Assembly (NCBI GenBank): GCA_036741695.1
Contig: DAINRU010000046.1
Coordinates: 1-11,263, forward strand
DNA: 11,263 nt
Direction: 5' to 3'
Source: JAFANK01 sp036741695
GTDB taxonomy: Bacteria > Vulcanimicrobiota > Vulcanimicrobiia > Eremiobacterales > Eremiobacteraceae
The position numbers and the translations under genes were made by a program. This document shows, piece after piece, positions 10,928-11,263 of the stretch. Under the pieces are notes generated by a model. The model saw only the letters and a program-made list of their open reading frames with translations. It did not search any database and had not been told where the DNA came from. Each line of letters opens with the position of its first letter. Positions within the stretch are counted from its first letter, which is position 1.

Positions 10928-11263
10928 CTAGCGGTCCTGCTCGGCTGAGGCGAGCGACATGGCTTCCTTGGTCACGGACTTCAGGAACTCTTCATTGCTG
11001 TCGGTGCGCCGGAAGCGCTCGAGGATGAGTTCGGTCATCTCCTGCGTGCCGAGCACCGCGGTCGCGCGCCGCAGCATGACGACCTTGCGCAGTTCGATCT
11101 CGCTCAGCAGCAGCTCTTCGTGCCGCGTGCCCGAGCGCTTGATGTCGACGGCCGGGAAGATGCGGCTATCCGCGAGCTTGCGCACGAGGTTGATCTCCAT
11201 GTTGCCCGTGCCTTTGAACTCTTCGAAGATCACGTCGTCCATCTTCGACCCGGTCTCGATGAG
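10928..11263 (-). CDS. rho: Transcription termination factor Rho, C-terminal fragment
   Basis: The last 111 residues of Rho are present; the 5' part lies beyond the right edge. The fragment opens with LIETGSKMDDVIFEEFKGTGN, matching the family's LI(D/E)TGSKMD-x-VI-x-EEFKGTGN block, and continues with RIFPAVDIKRSGTRHEELLL and a C-terminal helix ending TKEAMSLASAEQDR. Rho is the hexameric RNA helicase that ends transcription of untranslated RNA in the cytoplasm. The Walker motifs and the RNA-binding domain are outside the window. A hairpin lies 13 bases downstream. The assignment is unambiguous. Confidence 0.97.
   Translation of the reverse strand, partial: LIETGSKMDDVIFEEFKGTGNMEINLVRKLADSRIFPAVDIKRSGTRHEELLLSEIELRKVVMLRRATAVLGTQEMTELILERFRRTDSNEEFLKSVTKEAMSLASAEQDR

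Overview
The window is a compact, high-GC bacterial segment in which every gene I can support lies on the minus strand, so transcription runs from right (11263) to left (1). TonB/ExbB/ExbD proteins, two secreted proteins and undecaprenyl-pyrophosphate phosphatase point to a diderm (outer-membrane) bacterium. The AroH-type chorismate mutase, the DAHP synthase with an N-terminal regulatory domain and the unusual Ton genes do not resemble a classical proteobacterium. A little-studied diderm phylum (for example an Eremiobacterota/WPS-2-like lineage) is my guess, and it cannot be tested from this sequence alone.

Layout in transcription order. (1) The 3' end of rho (10928-11263, cut by the window edge), followed by a hairpin terminator. 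(2) A tightly packed run: a secreted two-lobed aspartic-protease-like protein (9848-10873), an RluB/RsuA-type pseudouridine synthase (9162-9851), chorismate mutase aroH (8766-9161), DAHP synthase (7629-8681) and prephenate dehydrogenase tyrA (6761-7639). Junctions are 4-bp overlaps, direct abutment or an 11-bp overlap; the one spaced junction, aroH-to-DAHP synthase, holds a strong hairpin and a palindrome that could act as an attenuator. This run covers the entry step of the shikimate pathway and two steps of the chorismate-to-tyrosine branch. (3) A secreted protein with an N-terminal TonB C-terminal-type domain followed by TPR repeats (5014-6696), then a terminator. (4) A Ton energy-transduction cluster: exbB (4099-4827), exbD-1 (3537-3974), exbD-2 (3082-3519), tonB-1 (2347-3072), a terminator, then a second module exbD-3 (1759-2184) and tonB-2 (1061-1762). 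(5) uppP/bacA (158-1024) and the first 34 codons of moaC (1-103).

The most interesting part is about 5.6 kb holding one ExbB, three ExbD, two TonB and a third TonB-type C-terminal domain placed at the N terminus of a soluble TPR protein, with no TonB-dependent receptor in view. One ExbB motor may serve alternative ExbD/TonB pairs, and the TPR protein could be an unusual periplasmic partner; both ideas are inference. No tRNA, rRNA, CRISPR, insertion sequence or plus-strand gene was found, and no gene-free stretch exceeds about 190 bases.
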